Assembly: GCF_013041615.1 (NCBI RefSeq)
Contig: NZ_JABEPQ010000002.1
Span: forward strand, 310,001 to 374,000
Direction: 5' to 3'
Length of the DNA: 64,000 bases
DNA from: Knoellia koreensis
GTDB taxonomy: Bacteria; Actinomycetota; Actinomycetes; Actinomycetales; Dermatophilaceae
The notes under the pieces are model-generated. The model saw only the letters and a list, made by a program, of their open reading frames with translations. It searched no databases and was not told where the DNA came from. Every line of letters begins with the position of its first letter. Positions within the stretch are counted from its first letter, which is position 1. This document shows positions 49,828 to 57,645 of the stretch, piece by piece. The position numbers and the translations under genes were made by a program.

Positions 49828-50796
49828 ATGGCCGGCGGGCTCTTTGCCTTGCTCGATGACGTCGCGGTGCTCGCCAAGGCGGCTGCGGCATCGGTTGACG
49901 ACGTAGCCGCCGCCTCGGGGCGGGCCAGTGCCAAGGCCGCCGGCGTCATCGTCGACGACACGGCGGTCACTCCGCGTTACGTGCAGGGCCTGGAGCCGGC
50001 CCGCGAGCTGCCGATCATCAAGAAGATCGCGATCGGCTCGCTGCGCAACAAGCTCCTCTTCATCCTCCCCGCGGCTCTGCTGCTCAGCCAGTTCCTGCCC
50101 TGGGCCCTCACTCCCCTGCTGATGCTCGGCGGCACCTACCTGTGCTTCGAGGGGGTCGAGAAGATCTGGGAGCGGGTCAGCGGCCACGCGGAGGGCGCCG
50201 CCGACCAGGCCCACGAGGAGGGCAAGGTCGCGAACGAGGACGACATCACCAGCAGCGCGATCCGCACCGACTTCATCCTGTCGGCCGAGATCATGGTGAT
50301 CTCGCTCAACGAGGTGGCGAGCGAGCCGTTCGTCAGTCGGGCAGTCATCCTGGCGCTGGTCGCGGTCGGCATCACGGTCCTCGTGTACGGCGTCGTGGGC
50401 CTCATCGTGAAGATGGACGACGTCGGCCTGCACCTGTCGCAGCGTGAGTCCGGCTTTGCCCGCACGGTCGGCAACGGGCTCGTCAAGGGCATGCCGGGAC
50501 TGCTCAGCACCCTGTCCGTCGTCGGCGTCGCCGCGATGATCTGGGTCGGTGGACACATCCTGCTCGTGGGCTTCGACGAACTGGGGTTCACCGCCCCCTA
50601 TGACCTCGTCCACCACGCCGAGGTGGCCGTCAAGGACGCGACCGGTGCGCTTGGCGGGATCCTCGGCTGGATCACCAACACCATCGGCTCAGCCCTCCTG
50701 GGCCTCATCGTGGGCGCCATCGTGGTCGCAGTGGTCAGCGTCTTCCACCGCTCCAAGGGTACGGAAACCGAAACCGAGGCAGCCGCCTCACACTGA
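49828..50796 (+). CDS. DUF808 family inner-membrane protein (YedI-like)
   Basis: Membrane protein of 322 residues that starts MAGGLFALLDDVAVLAKAAAASVDDVAAASGRASAKAAGVIVDDTAVTPRYVQG, the DUF808 signature. KIAIGSLRNKLLFILPAALLLSQFLPWALTPLLMLGGTYLCFEGVEKI follows, with several more helices to about residue 315. Function is unknown; the E. coli member YedI is a conserved inner-membrane protein. It stands alone, convergent with nothing nearby. Confidence 0.92.
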   Translation: MAGGLFALLDDVAVLAKAAAASVDDVAAASGRASAKAAGVIVDDTAVTPRYVQGLEPARELPIIKKIAIGSLRNKLLFILPAALLLSQFLPWALTPLLMLGGTYLCFEGVEKIWERVSGHAEGAADQAHEEGKVANEDDITSSAIRTDFILSAEIMVISLNEVASEPFVSRAVILALVAVGITVLVYGVVGLIVKMDDVGLHLSQRESGFARTVGNGLVKGMPGLLSTLSVVGVAAMIWVGGHILLVGFDELGFTAPYDLVHHAEVAVKDATGALGGILGWITNTIGSALLGLIVGAIVVAVVSVFHRSKGTETETEAAASH

Positions 50797-50832
50797 CGGC
50801 TCCCGGTGGGGCACCAGGGCTAACGTCGGGTC

Positions 50833-51366
50833 ATGGCTACACCCGAAGGAACGCTGACCTGGGAGCCGGCCGACCGGCATCCCGACCTGCTGGCCGCACC
50901 GGTCGCGGCAGCCCTCGCCCAGGTGCCGGGTGCACAGGTCGCACCGATCGACCCAACGCTCGCCGACACGGCCGCCTTCTGCGAGGCGTACGACAGCGAC
51001 CCCGCCCACTCGGCCAACTGCGTCGTCGTGGCGGGCAAGCGCGGCGGTGAGGTGCGACGCGCGGCGGTGCTGGTGCTCGCCACCGACCGCGCCGACATCA
51101 ACGGCGTCGTGCGCCGGCACCTCGACGTACGCAAGATCAGCTTCGCCCCCATGGACGAGGCGGTTGAGCTGACGGGCATGGAGTACGGCGGCATCACGCC
51201 CGTCGGGCTGCCTGCCGACTGGCCGGTGCTCGTCGACGAAGGCGTCGTGGCGGCCGGTCGGGTCGTCATCGGCAGCGGCATCCGGGCGAGCAAGCTGCTC
51301 ATCGCCGCGGCGGACCTCGCCGGCCTTCCCACTGCGGAGACCGTCGCCCTCGCACTCCCGCGCTGA
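50833..51366 (+). CDS. YbaK/EbsC-family aminoacyl-tRNA deacylase-like protein
   Basis: Protein of 177 residues with the YbaK fold: NCVVVAGKRGGEVRRAAVLVLATDRADINGVVRRHL, then KISFAPMDEAVELTGMEYGGITPVGLPADWPVLVDEGV and GSGIRASKLLIAA. This order and the GGITPVG segment are standard for the family, which removes wrong amino acids from tRNA (Cys-tRNA-Pro in some members). It ends just before a pair of palindromic operators. The exact substrate is unknown. Confidence 0.9.
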   Translation: MATPEGTLTWEPADRHPDLLAAPVAAALAQVPGAQVAPIDPTLADTAAFCEAYDSDPAHSANCVVVAGKRGGEVRRAAVLVLATDRADINGVVRRHLDVRKISFAPMDEAVELTGMEYGGITPVGLPADWPVLVDEGVVAAGRVVIGSGIRASKLLIAAADLAGLPTAETVALALPR

Positions 51367-51372
51367 TCCTAC

Positions 51373-51428
51373 TTGAACATGTTCAACTCTTGGCGCTATG
51401 GTCATGCCATCGAGTTGAACACGTTCAA
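51373..51428 (+). promoter_or_regulatory. Two palindromic operators of the TetR operon
   Basis: TTGAACATGTTCAA (51373-51386) and TTGAACACGTTCAA (51415-51428) are 14-base near-identical palindromes of the form TTGAAC-NN-GTTCAA, centred 42 bases apart (about four helical turns, same face). The second ends three bases before AAGGAG of the first gene. They are likely bound by the TetR-family protein encoded at the end of the operon. A promoter probably lies between them (TTGAAC or TTGGCG as -35, TATGGT as -10; uncertain). Confidence 0.8.
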
Positions 51429-51442
51429 AAAAGGAGTATGCC

Positions 51443-51871
51443 GTGGACCTCACCGTCGTCACCTACCTCACCTACCTGGCCATCGCCGTCCCCCTCACGA
51501 TCTGGGTCGCCCGCACGCTGTCCCGCAACGGCAAGGTCTTCCTCGTCGACGTCTTCGAGGGCAAGGACGAGCTCGCCGCAGCGGTCAACCAACTGCTCGT
51601 CGTCGGGTTCTACCTGCTCAACATCGGCTTCGTCGCGCTCTACCTGCGCGTCGGCGACACGGTCTCGACCAGCCGCCAGCTGGTCGAGACGCTCAGCGTC
51701 AAGCTCGGCGTCGTGCTGCTCGCCCTCGGTGTCATCCATCTGACCAACGTCTGGGTCTTCACCCGCATCCGCCGGCGCCACACCATGGACAGCCTGCGCA
51801 CTCCCCCGGTGCCGCCGCAGTTCACGGCGCCGGTCGCGCCCCAGCCCTTCCCTGCCCCGCCGACCGCATGA
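51443..51871 (+). CDS. Small membrane protein, first gene of the TetR operon
   Basis: Protein of 142 residues with about three membrane helices (VVTYLTYLAIAVPLTIWVARTL; LLVVGFYLLNIGFVALYL; VKLGVVLLALGVIHLTNVWVF) and a Pro-rich tail. I recognise no family. The GTG start has AAGGAG six bases upstream. The gap between that site and the GTG is filled by a GTATGCCG octamer, the last base of which is the first base of the start codon. It is coupled to the next gene by an ATGA overlap. Confidence 0.75.
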   Translation: MDLTVVTYLTYLAIAVPLTIWVARTLSRNGKVFLVDVFEGKDELAAAVNQLLVVGFYLLNIGFVALYLRVGDTVSTSRQLVETLSVKLGVVLLALGVIHLTNVWVFTRIRRRHTMDSLRTPPVPPQFTAPVAPQPFPAPPTA

Positions 51872-52281
51872 CCAGGGTCCAGCGCGCGTTGCTTGTAGCC
51901 GCGGCAGTGTGGTCCACACTCCTCCTCGTGGGCGCCTACACAGTGCCTGTCTACCGCGGCGTGACCATGACCACCGACGACGCGGGGCGCACCACCGAGA
52001 CCGCCACCACCGACACCCTTATCGGCCAGAACGGCACGGGAGTCCTTGTGCCCGTGACGATTCCGCTCGTCGCCACCGCCGCGTCCGTGGTCTTGCTGGC
52101 GCTGGCCGGGCGCCACAGGTGGGCCGAGTGGGCAGCCTGGGCTCCCGTAGCAGTGACCGCCGCGCTGACGCTGCTGGGAATGCTCACTATCGGCATCTTC
52201 ATCGCCCCGGTCGCGGTCGCTCTCGCCGTCGCCACCGCCCTCAACCATCGACCAACCACCCTCCCAGGACGACCAGCGTGA
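51868..52281 (+). CDS. Small membrane protein, second gene of the TetR operon
   Basis: Protein of 137 residues with four hydrophobic helices (VQRALLVAAAVWSTLLLVGAYTVPVY; VPVTIPLVATAASVVLLALAG; WAAWAPVAVTAALTLLGML; IFIAPVAVALAVATAL) and an extracytoplasmic loop rich in Thr. No family recognised. Overlaps both neighbours by four bases. Possible partner of the DCC-type protein that follows. Confidence 0.7.
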   Translation: MTRVQRALLVAAAVWSTLLLVGAYTVPVYRGVTMTTDDAGRTTETATTDTLIGQNGTGVLVPVTIPLVATAASVVLLALAGRHRWAEWAAWAPVAVTAALTLLGMLTIGIFIAPVAVALAVATALNHRPTTLPGRPA

Positions 52282-52691
52282 ACCACCTCTACGTTCTCTA
52301 CGACGCCGGTTGCTCCCTGTGCACCCGCTTCCGCGAGTGGCTCGAGGGCCAGCCCCAGCTCGTCCCGGTGACCACGCTCGCGGCCGGCTCGGCCGCGGCA
52401 TACCGGCTCCTGCCGGGACTCGACCACGACGCCACGCTGCGCGAGGTCACGGTCGTCAGCGACGCCGGCGAGGTCTGGACCGGGCCGCGCGCATGGGTCG
52501 TGACGCTCTGGGCGACCGCGTCCCAGCGCGCCCTCGCCGAACGCCTCGCCACCCCGGCCGGGCTCCCGGTCGCCCGGGCGATGGCGTATGCCGCGGCCGG
52601 CCTGCGCGAGGCCCTCGCGACCGCGGACACCACGCCGAGGGGCGGTGACTACATTGGCCGGTGTGACCAAGGCTGCGCCCACCCCGCCTGA
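52278..52691 (+). CDS. DCC1-like thiol-disulphide oxidoreductase family protein
   Basis: Protein of 137 residues with the DCC signature at its start: LYVLYDAGCSLCTRFREWLEG, where CSLC is the redox motif. The GPRAWVVTLWAT segment is also typical. Members of this thioredoxin-like family are of uncertain function. The GTG start overlaps the preceding stop as GTGA. The 3' end overlaps the TetR gene. Confidence 0.82.
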   Translation: MNHLYVLYDAGCSLCTRFREWLEGQPQLVPVTTLAAGSAAAYRLLPGLDHDATLREVTVVSDAGEVWTGPRAWVVTLWATASQRALAERLATPAGLPVARAMAYAAAGLREALATADTTPRGGDYIGRCDQGCAHPA

Positions 52692-53358
52692 GTCGACCCG
52701 CTCCGAGAAGGGTGAGGCGACCCGCGCCGCCATCGCCGCCGCCGCGCAGGACCTCTTCATGGAGCGCGGCTACGACAAGACGACGATGCGCGCCGTCGCC
52801 GAACGCGCCGGGGTGTCGCTGGGCAACGCCTACTACTACTTCGCATCCAAGGAACACCTCGTCCAGGCCTTCTATGACACGGTGCAGCGCGACCACGCCG
52901 CAGCGGTCGACCAGGCGCTGGGCGACGCCACCGACTTCGCCGACCGCCTGCGCATCACCCTCGAGTGCTGGATCGACGTGGCCGCACCGATGCGTGACTT
53001 CGCCGGCAAGTTCTTCAAGGTGGCGGCCGAGCCGACGAGCCCGCTGTCGCCGTTCAGCGAGGAGTCAGCGCCCGCCCGCGAGGCCAGCATCGGCCTCTAC
53101 CGACGCGTGGTCGACGGCTCGGACCTCAAGGTGCCTGCCACGATCCGCAGTGAGCTGCCCGAGCTGCTGTGGCTCTACCAGATGGGGGTCGTGCTGTTCT
53201 GGGTCTACGACCGCAGCGATGACAACAAGCGTGCCCGCACCCTCGTGCGACGCTCGGTTCCGTTGGTGGACAAGCTGATTCGGCTCACCCGGGTGCCTGG
53301 CGTCAAGGGCGTCGCCGAGGACGCCATCGGCCTCGTGCGCAGCCTGCGCACCCTCTGA
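52645..53358 (+). CDS. TetR/AcrR-family transcriptional regulator
   Basis: Regulator of about 231-237 residues. The N-terminal HTH reads RAAIAAAAQDLFMERGYDKTTMRAVAERAGVSLGNAYYYFASKEHLVQAFYD, a classic TetR domain; the C-terminal ligand-binding part is family-specific. It is the last gene of the operon that begins with two TTGAAC-NN-GTTCAA palindromes and probably represses that operon, including itself (inference). The start is uncertain: GTG at 52645 (AGGGG a few bases upstream) or GTG at 52663, both inside the end of the DCC gene. Confidence 0.92.
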   Translation: MTTLAGVTKAAPTPPESTRSEKGEATRAAIAAAAQDLFMERGYDKTTMRAVAERAGVSLGNAYYYFASKEHLVQAFYDTVQRDHAAAVDQALGDATDFADRLRITLECWIDVAAPMRDFAGKFFKVAAEPTSPLSPFSEESAPAREASIGLYRRVVDGSDLKVPATIRSELPELLWLYQMGVVLFWVYDRSDDNKRARTLVRRSVPLVDKLIRLTRVPGVKGVAEDAIGLVRSLRTL

Positions 53359-53394
53359 CCGGGGCACACCGGCGACGTATGCCGCGCGGCCGGG

Positions 53395-54603
53395 TCAGCG
53401 GTCGCCGCGGCCCGTGCGGTCGGCCAGGTCGGCGACGTGCGGTGACACCGCCGGGTCGAGCCCGAGCCCGATCGCGAGGTAGGTCGCGGCGAAGTCGGTC
53501 GTGGCCATCAGCCCAGCGAGCCGCGTGACCGGTGCGCCGGGCTGCGCCGTTACCTCCGACACGGTGGCGCCCGCGTCGCGCGCGCCGCGCACGACGGCGT
53601 CGGTCAGGCCAACGGCCGCCGCCTGTTCCGGCGTGCTGGGCTCCTGCGGGGGCGCGTCGCGCAGCACGACGAGCGAGAGCCGCGGCGCGGGAGGTCCGTC
53701 GAGGTAGGGATCGGCGAAGATGTCGTCCACCGGCCGCCCGGCACCGACCGCACCCTCCTCCCCGCCGCCGAAGCTCGCAGTGAACGGCCCGTCGAAGCAG
53801 GCCACCACCTGGGCGGCGTCGTCGGGCAGCTCACCGGTGGTCGCCGGCATACGCGCCGTGCGGGCGAGCATCGAGGCGGCGCGGCCGGCAGCGACACCCG
53901 CGAGTGGTCCGTCGCCGAGCACCATCGGCACCCCGGCCGCGACGTCGGCCGCCAGCACCTTGGCCGGGTTGACGAACGACTCCGAGCTGGGGCGGCACGC
54001 CTCGGCCACTTCGTCGAGCCGGTCGGCGGTCGCGTGGAGCACCTGCTCGTCGACGTCGACGATCCCGAGCCGGCCGGCGCCCAGGAGTGCGGGGGCGAGC
54101 ATCGACCACATCGCCGTCCGGGACGAGGTGCGCCCTCGGCCGCTGTCGATGTGCACGCCGCGCGCCTGCGCCGACACCTCGGCGAGCGGCGAGTGCGCGG
54201 CTCCCACGGTCAACAACGACGCACCGCGCCGCGCGGCCTCGGCGGCCAGCGCCAGCGGGCCAGCGGCCCGGCCCGACAACGACACGGCGATGACGAGGTC
54301 GAGCGGGCCGACCCACCCCGGCAGGGGGACGTTGCGCCGCACCGAGACCGGCACGGGTGACCCCGGCTCGGCCAGCAGGTCGAGCACGTCGCACACGACG
54401 GCAGACCCACCGAGCGATGCCACGAGCACCGACCGCGGGCGCTCTCCCCCGGCGACGCGGTCGATGCCAGCCTCGAGGGACAGGTCGACGGCCTCACGCA
54501 CCTGGGCGCCGGCGGTCGCCAGCGCCCGCAGCGTCTGCCGCGAATCCAGGGCCGCGATCGAGTCCTCGCTGTCCATGCGGGCCTCGTCGAGGAAGGGAGC
54601 CAT
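53395..54603 (-). CDS. SIS-domain phosphosugar isomerase family protein (Rv3256c-like)
   Basis: Protein of 402 residues with a double SIS fold of the bifunctional phosphoglucose/phosphomannose isomerase group. The first SIS motif is VLVASLGGSAVVCDVLDLL; VIAVSLSGRAAGPLALAAEAARRGASLLTVG is the phosphosugar-binding loop; LGDGPLAGVAAGRAASMLA marks the second domain. It is encoded after manB and a Trm112-like gene, the same order as in mycobacteria (manB-Rv3256c). A role in mannose-phosphate supply for mannolipids and glycoproteins fits the glycosyltransferases in the window. Confidence 0.82.
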   Translation of the reverse strand: MAPFLDEARMDSEDSIAALDSRQTLRALATAGAQVREAVDLSLEAGIDRVAGGERPRSVLVASLGGSAVVCDVLDLLAEPGSPVPVSVRRNVPLPGWVGPLDLVIAVSLSGRAAGPLALAAEAARRGASLLTVGAAHSPLAEVSAQARGVHIDSGRGRTSSRTAMWSMLAPALLGAGRLGIVDVDEQVLHATADRLDEVAEACRPSSESFVNPAKVLAADVAAGVPMVLGDGPLAGVAAGRAASMLARTARMPATTGELPDDAAQVVACFDGPFTASFGGGEEGAVGAGRPVDDIFADPYLDGPPAPRLSLVVLRDAPPQEPSTPEQAAAVGLTDAVVRGARDAGATVSEVTAQPGAPVTRLAGLMATTDFAATYLAIGLGLDPAVSPHVADLADRTGRGDR

Positions 54604-54614
54604 GGCGGCGTGGG

Positions 54615-54821
54615 TCAGGCCGGCTTGCGTGCTTCGTCGATGAGCAGCACCGGCACACCGTCGTCGATGCGGTACTGCAGCCGGCACTCGGGGTTGGTGC
54701 AGTGCAGCTCAGCCCCCGTCTCACCCGTCGCGTCGCTGAGCTCGGACCGGCACGCGGGGCACCGCAGGATCTCCCGCAGCCACGGCTCGATCTGGGCATC
54801 CTGCCCGGGCTGGCTCGTCAT
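54615..54821 (-). CDS. Trm112-like zinc-binding protein
   Basis: Protein of 68 residues. It has the two Cys pairs of the Trm112/YcaR fold, LREILRCPACRSEL and LHCTNPECRLQYRIDDGVPVLLIDEA, with the DGVPVLL motif. In bacteria such proteins often partner enzymes of sugar or lipid metabolism, but here the partner is not proven. The ATG overlaps the manB stop as ATGA. It is 11 bases from the SIS gene. Confidence 0.9.
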   Translation of the reverse strand: MTSQPGQDAQIEPWLREILRCPACRSELSDATGETGAELHCTNPECRLQYRIDDGVPVLLIDEARKPA

Positions 54822-56266
54822 GCGCCTTCTCCTCTCACCAGGGCGAGGACATCGTCCCGCACCTTTGCCATCGTGTCCTCGTCAGCCGCCTCGACGTTGA
54901 GCCGCAGCAACGGCTCGGTGTTGGAGGCGCGCAGGTTGAACCACCACATCGGGTCACCGTCGGTGCCGTCCCCGGCGTGGGTCGCGGTGAGCCCGTCGAG
55001 CTCGTCGAAGGTGCACCCACGCTCGCCCGCCCACGCCTTCACCTTCGCAGTGGCCGCGGGCACGTCGGTGACGGTCGAGTTGATCTCGCCCGACGCGGCA
55101 TACCGGCTGTATGCCGCCGCGAGCCGGCTGAGCGGCTCGGGCTGGCCGCCGAGGGCGGCCAGGACGTGCAGGGCCGCGAGCATGCCGGTGTCGGCGAACC
55201 AGAAGTCGCGGAAGTAGTAGTGGGCGCTGTGCTCCCCGCCGAAGATGGCGTCCTCGCGGGCCATCTCGGCCTTGATGAAGGAGTGCCCTACGCGGGTGCG
55301 GATGCCGCGCGCGCCCTCCTCGGCAATGACCTCGGGGACCGCGGCGGAGGAGATGACGTTGTAGACGATGCCCACGTCGGAGGCGTCGCGGCCCGCGGCC
55401 GTCTCGCGGGCGATCTCGCGGGTGGCGACGAGTCCGGTGATGGCGCTGGGGCTGACCGGTTCGCCGCGCTCGTCGATGACGAAGCACCGGTCGGCGTCGC
55501 CGTCGAAGGCGAGCCCGATGTCGGCACCGTGCTTGACGACGGCCACCTGGAGGTCGCGCAGGTTCTCCGGCTCCAGCGGGTTGGCCTCGTGGTTGGGGAA
55601 GGTGCCGTCGAGTTCGAAGTAGAGCGGCACGACCTCGAGCGGCAGCTCGGGCAGGCGGGCGGCGGTGCCGAGGACCGCCGGCACGGTGTGGCCGCCCATG
55701 CCGTTGCCGGCGTCGACGACGACCTTGAGGGGGCGGATCGTGGAGAGGTCGACGAGGCCACGCAGGAACGACGCGTAGTCGGCGAGCACGTCGCGCTCGG
55801 TGACCGTGCCGGGGGTGACACCGGCAGGTCCGGCGCTGACGCCGGCGTCGAGCAGGGCCTGCGCGTCGTCACGCACCGTGGCGAGCCCCGAGTCCTGCCC
55901 GACCGGGCGGGCGCCGGCGCGGCAGAGCTTGATGCCGTTGTACTGCGCCGGGTTGTGGGACGCCGTGAACATGGCGCCGGGCAGGTCGAGGGCGCCGCTG
56001 GCGTAGTAGAGGCCGTCGGTGCTGGCCAGCCCGATGAGGGTGGCGTCGAGTCCGTGAGCGGTCACCCCGGCCGCGAACGCGCGGGAGAGCTCGGGCGAGG
56101 ACGGCCGCATGTCGTGGCCGATGACGACCCCTGTGGCCCCCTCGCCACCGACGAGACGGGCGAATGCCGCGCCGAGGGCCCAGGCCACGTCGACGTTCAG
56201 CTGGTCCGGAACGACACCGCGGACGTCGTAGGCCTTGACGAAGTCGGCGAGTACAGGTGCGGGCAC
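54818..56266 (-). CDS. manB: Phosphomannomutase/phosphoglucomutase
   Basis: Converts mannose-6-phosphate to mannose-1-phosphate for GDP-mannose. The protein has 482 residues. Visible are KAYDVRGVVP at the start, the phosphoserine loop TASHNPAQYNG near residue 105, the Mg-binding DGDADR near residue 255, the sugar-binding GGEHSAHYYFRDF region and the phosphate-binding RASNTEPLLRLNVEA. I chose GTG at 56264-56266 because it gives the family's usual start (VPAPVLADFVKAYDVRG). The frame is open upstream to 56383. In Mycobacterium the orthologue precedes the SIS gene in the same way. Confidence 0.95.
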   Translation of the reverse strand: MPAPVLADFVKAYDVRGVVPDQLNVDVAWALGAAFARLVGGEGATGVVIGHDMRPSSPELSRAFAAGVTAHGLDATLIGLASTDGLYYASGALDLPGAMFTASHNPAQYNGIKLCRAGARPVGQDSGLATVRDDAQALLDAGVSAGPAGVTPGTVTERDVLADYASFLRGLVDLSTIRPLKVVVDAGNGMGGHTVPAVLGTAARLPELPLEVVPLYFELDGTFPNHEANPLEPENLRDLQVAVVKHGADIGLAFDGDADRCFVIDERGEPVSPSAITGLVATREIARETAAGRDASDVGIVYNVISSAAVPEVIAEEGARGIRTRVGHSFIKAEMAREDAIFGGEHSAHYYFRDFWFADTGMLAALHVLAALGGQPEPLSRLAAAYSRYAASGEINSTVTDVPAATAKVKAWAGERGCTFDELDGLTATHAGDGTDGDPMWWFNLRASNTEPLLRLNVEAADEDTMAKVRDDVLALVRGEGA

Positions 56267-56425
56267 CTGCAGAACCCTAGCGTCGTCGCCTCTGCGGCCC
56301 ACGGCGTGGGCCGTTCGGACCACCACCTGCTCCGCCGTTTCGTTCGAACGACGCGTCCAGGGTTCGCAGCCAGCGCTGGTCACGAAATGCTGAGCATGCC
56401 CGATCCCTCCACGTCAGGACTGCAC

Positions 56426-57145
56426 ATGTCGACCGCAAGCCAAACCGCCGGCTCGACATCGGCCACTGCCCCAGAGGCACGGCGAACCTCCCCCTTCCGG
56501 GGCATGGACATGGGTCGGCTCGTGGGCATCCCGCTGATGAGCGGACTACTGGTGCTCAACGCACTGAGCCTCGTCGACCAAGTTCGGGACGACCGGTCCT
56601 GGGCCTCGCGCGGCGCCGGTCTGTTGACCACGACGCTGTCGGTCGCGTTCTACTCCCTGCTGATCGCTGCCTTCGCGCGACGCTCACCTGCCAAGGCGAC
56701 GAACTCGTCCCGGCCAGCGGCCGTCGCAGCCTTCGTGGCCACCTGGATTCCGTTCTCGCTGCCTCTCCTGCCGCACGGCCGGCCGGGGGTCGGCCTCATG
56801 GTGATGTCGAGCATCCTGCTGGTCGTCGGCCTGGCCTTCTCCGTTTGGTCGATTCGCTTCCTGGACCGCAGCTTCAGCATGATGGCGCAGGCCCGAGCCG
56901 TCGTGCGTCAGGGCCCGTACCGATATGTGCGCCATCCGCTCTACACAGGTGAGCTCGTGGCGCTCGCCGGCACGGTTCTTGCCCGGCCGAGCTGGTGGAC
57001 GGCTCTCGTGTGGGCGTCCGTTCTCGGGCTCCAGGCATATCGGGCCCACCACGAGGAGGCGGTGTTGTCCGCCACCCTGCCGGAGTACGGCGAGTACCAG
57101 AAGTCGACTCCCCAGCTCATCCCGTCCGTTCTACGGCGCCGCTGA
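56426..57145 (+). CDS. Isoprenylcysteine carboxyl methyltransferase-like (ICMT/phospholipid methyltransferase) family protein
   Basis: Membrane protein of 239 residues with about five helices. The family motif RYVRHPLYTGELVALAG near residue 165 and the C-terminal HHEEAVLSATLPEYGEYQKSTPQLIP match the ICMT/PEMT-like methyltransferases that act on lipid or small substrates in the membrane. Which substrate is unknown. I chose ATG at 56426, preceded by AGGA six bases upstream; ATG at 56387 or 56396 would lengthen a disordered N-terminus. It is divergent from manB. Confidence 0.82.
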   Translation: MSTASQTAGSTSATAPEARRTSPFRGMDMGRLVGIPLMSGLLVLNALSLVDQVRDDRSWASRGAGLLTTTLSVAFYSLLIAAFARRSPAKATNSSRPAAVAAFVATWIPFSLPLLPHGRPGVGLMVMSSILLVVGLAFSVWSIRFLDRSFSMMAQARAVVRQGPYRYVRHPLYTGELVALAGTVLARPSWWTALVWASVLGLQAYRAHHEEAVLSATLPEYGEYQKSTPQLIPSVLRRR

Positions 57146-57167
57146 GCTCACCGGGTCCAGCGCGGGG

Positions 57168-57554
57168 TCAGCCGTCGCGCAGGACGCGCAGGTGTCCCCG
57201 GCGGCCGGTCTCGATCGCGCCGGTGTCGGCCTCGGTGGCGCGTCGCGCCGGCTGTGCCGCCACCTGCTGGTCACCCATCCGTGGGCGGCCGGCCTCGCGC
57301 ACGGCGTTGGCCAGGGCGAGGAGGTCGTCGTGCGAAGGCTCGGGCTCGACGTACTCGCCCGCGAGCCGCACGATCTCCCAGCCACGCGGCGCCGTCAGCC
57401 GCTCCGCGTGCTCGGCACACAGGTCGTAGGTGTGCGGCTCGGCGAACGTCGCCAGCGGTCCCACGACCGCGGTCTGGTCGCGGTAGACGTAGGTGAGCGT
57501 CGCGATCGCCGCGTGGGGGCAGGCGGTGCGGGAGCACCTTCTCGACAAGCTCAC
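57168..57554 (-). CDS. DUF3499 family protein
   Basis: Small actinobacterial protein of 128 residues. It starts MSLSRRCSRTACPHAAIATLTYVYRDQTAVVGPLATFAEPHTYDLCAEHAERLTAPRGWEIVRL, the DUF3499 pattern with three conserved Cys and His residues that look like a metal site. Function unknown. The position next to manB and the metallopeptidase-family gene is conserved across Actinobacteria (Rv3258c). The start is GTG. It is convergent with the ICMT-like gene, 22 bases apart, with no hairpin. Confidence 0.92.
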   Translation of the reverse strand: MSLSRRCSRTACPHAAIATLTYVYRDQTAVVGPLATFAEPHTYDLCAEHAERLTAPRGWEIVRLAGEYVEPEPSHDDLLALANAVREAGRPRMGDQQVAAQPARRATEADTGAIETGRRGHLRVLRDG

Positions 57555-57645
57555 GCGGGGACTCTATGCCAGCTCACCGACGCCACCGACTCGGCGCGCC
57601 GTACGGCTTCGGTCGGGCTCGAACCGTGACCCGTACGATCCCGCC

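Noticed and set aside
53359-53394. Hairpin between the TetR gene and the SIS gene
   Set aside because: Only a CCGG/CCGG type stem and a lone octamer (53377) are present. Too weak to call a terminator.
54977-57145. Open frame of about 720 codons running across manB into the ICMT-like gene
   Set aside because: Only the last 240 codons are a real gene, with its own ribosome-binding site at 56426. The rest is antisense to manB.
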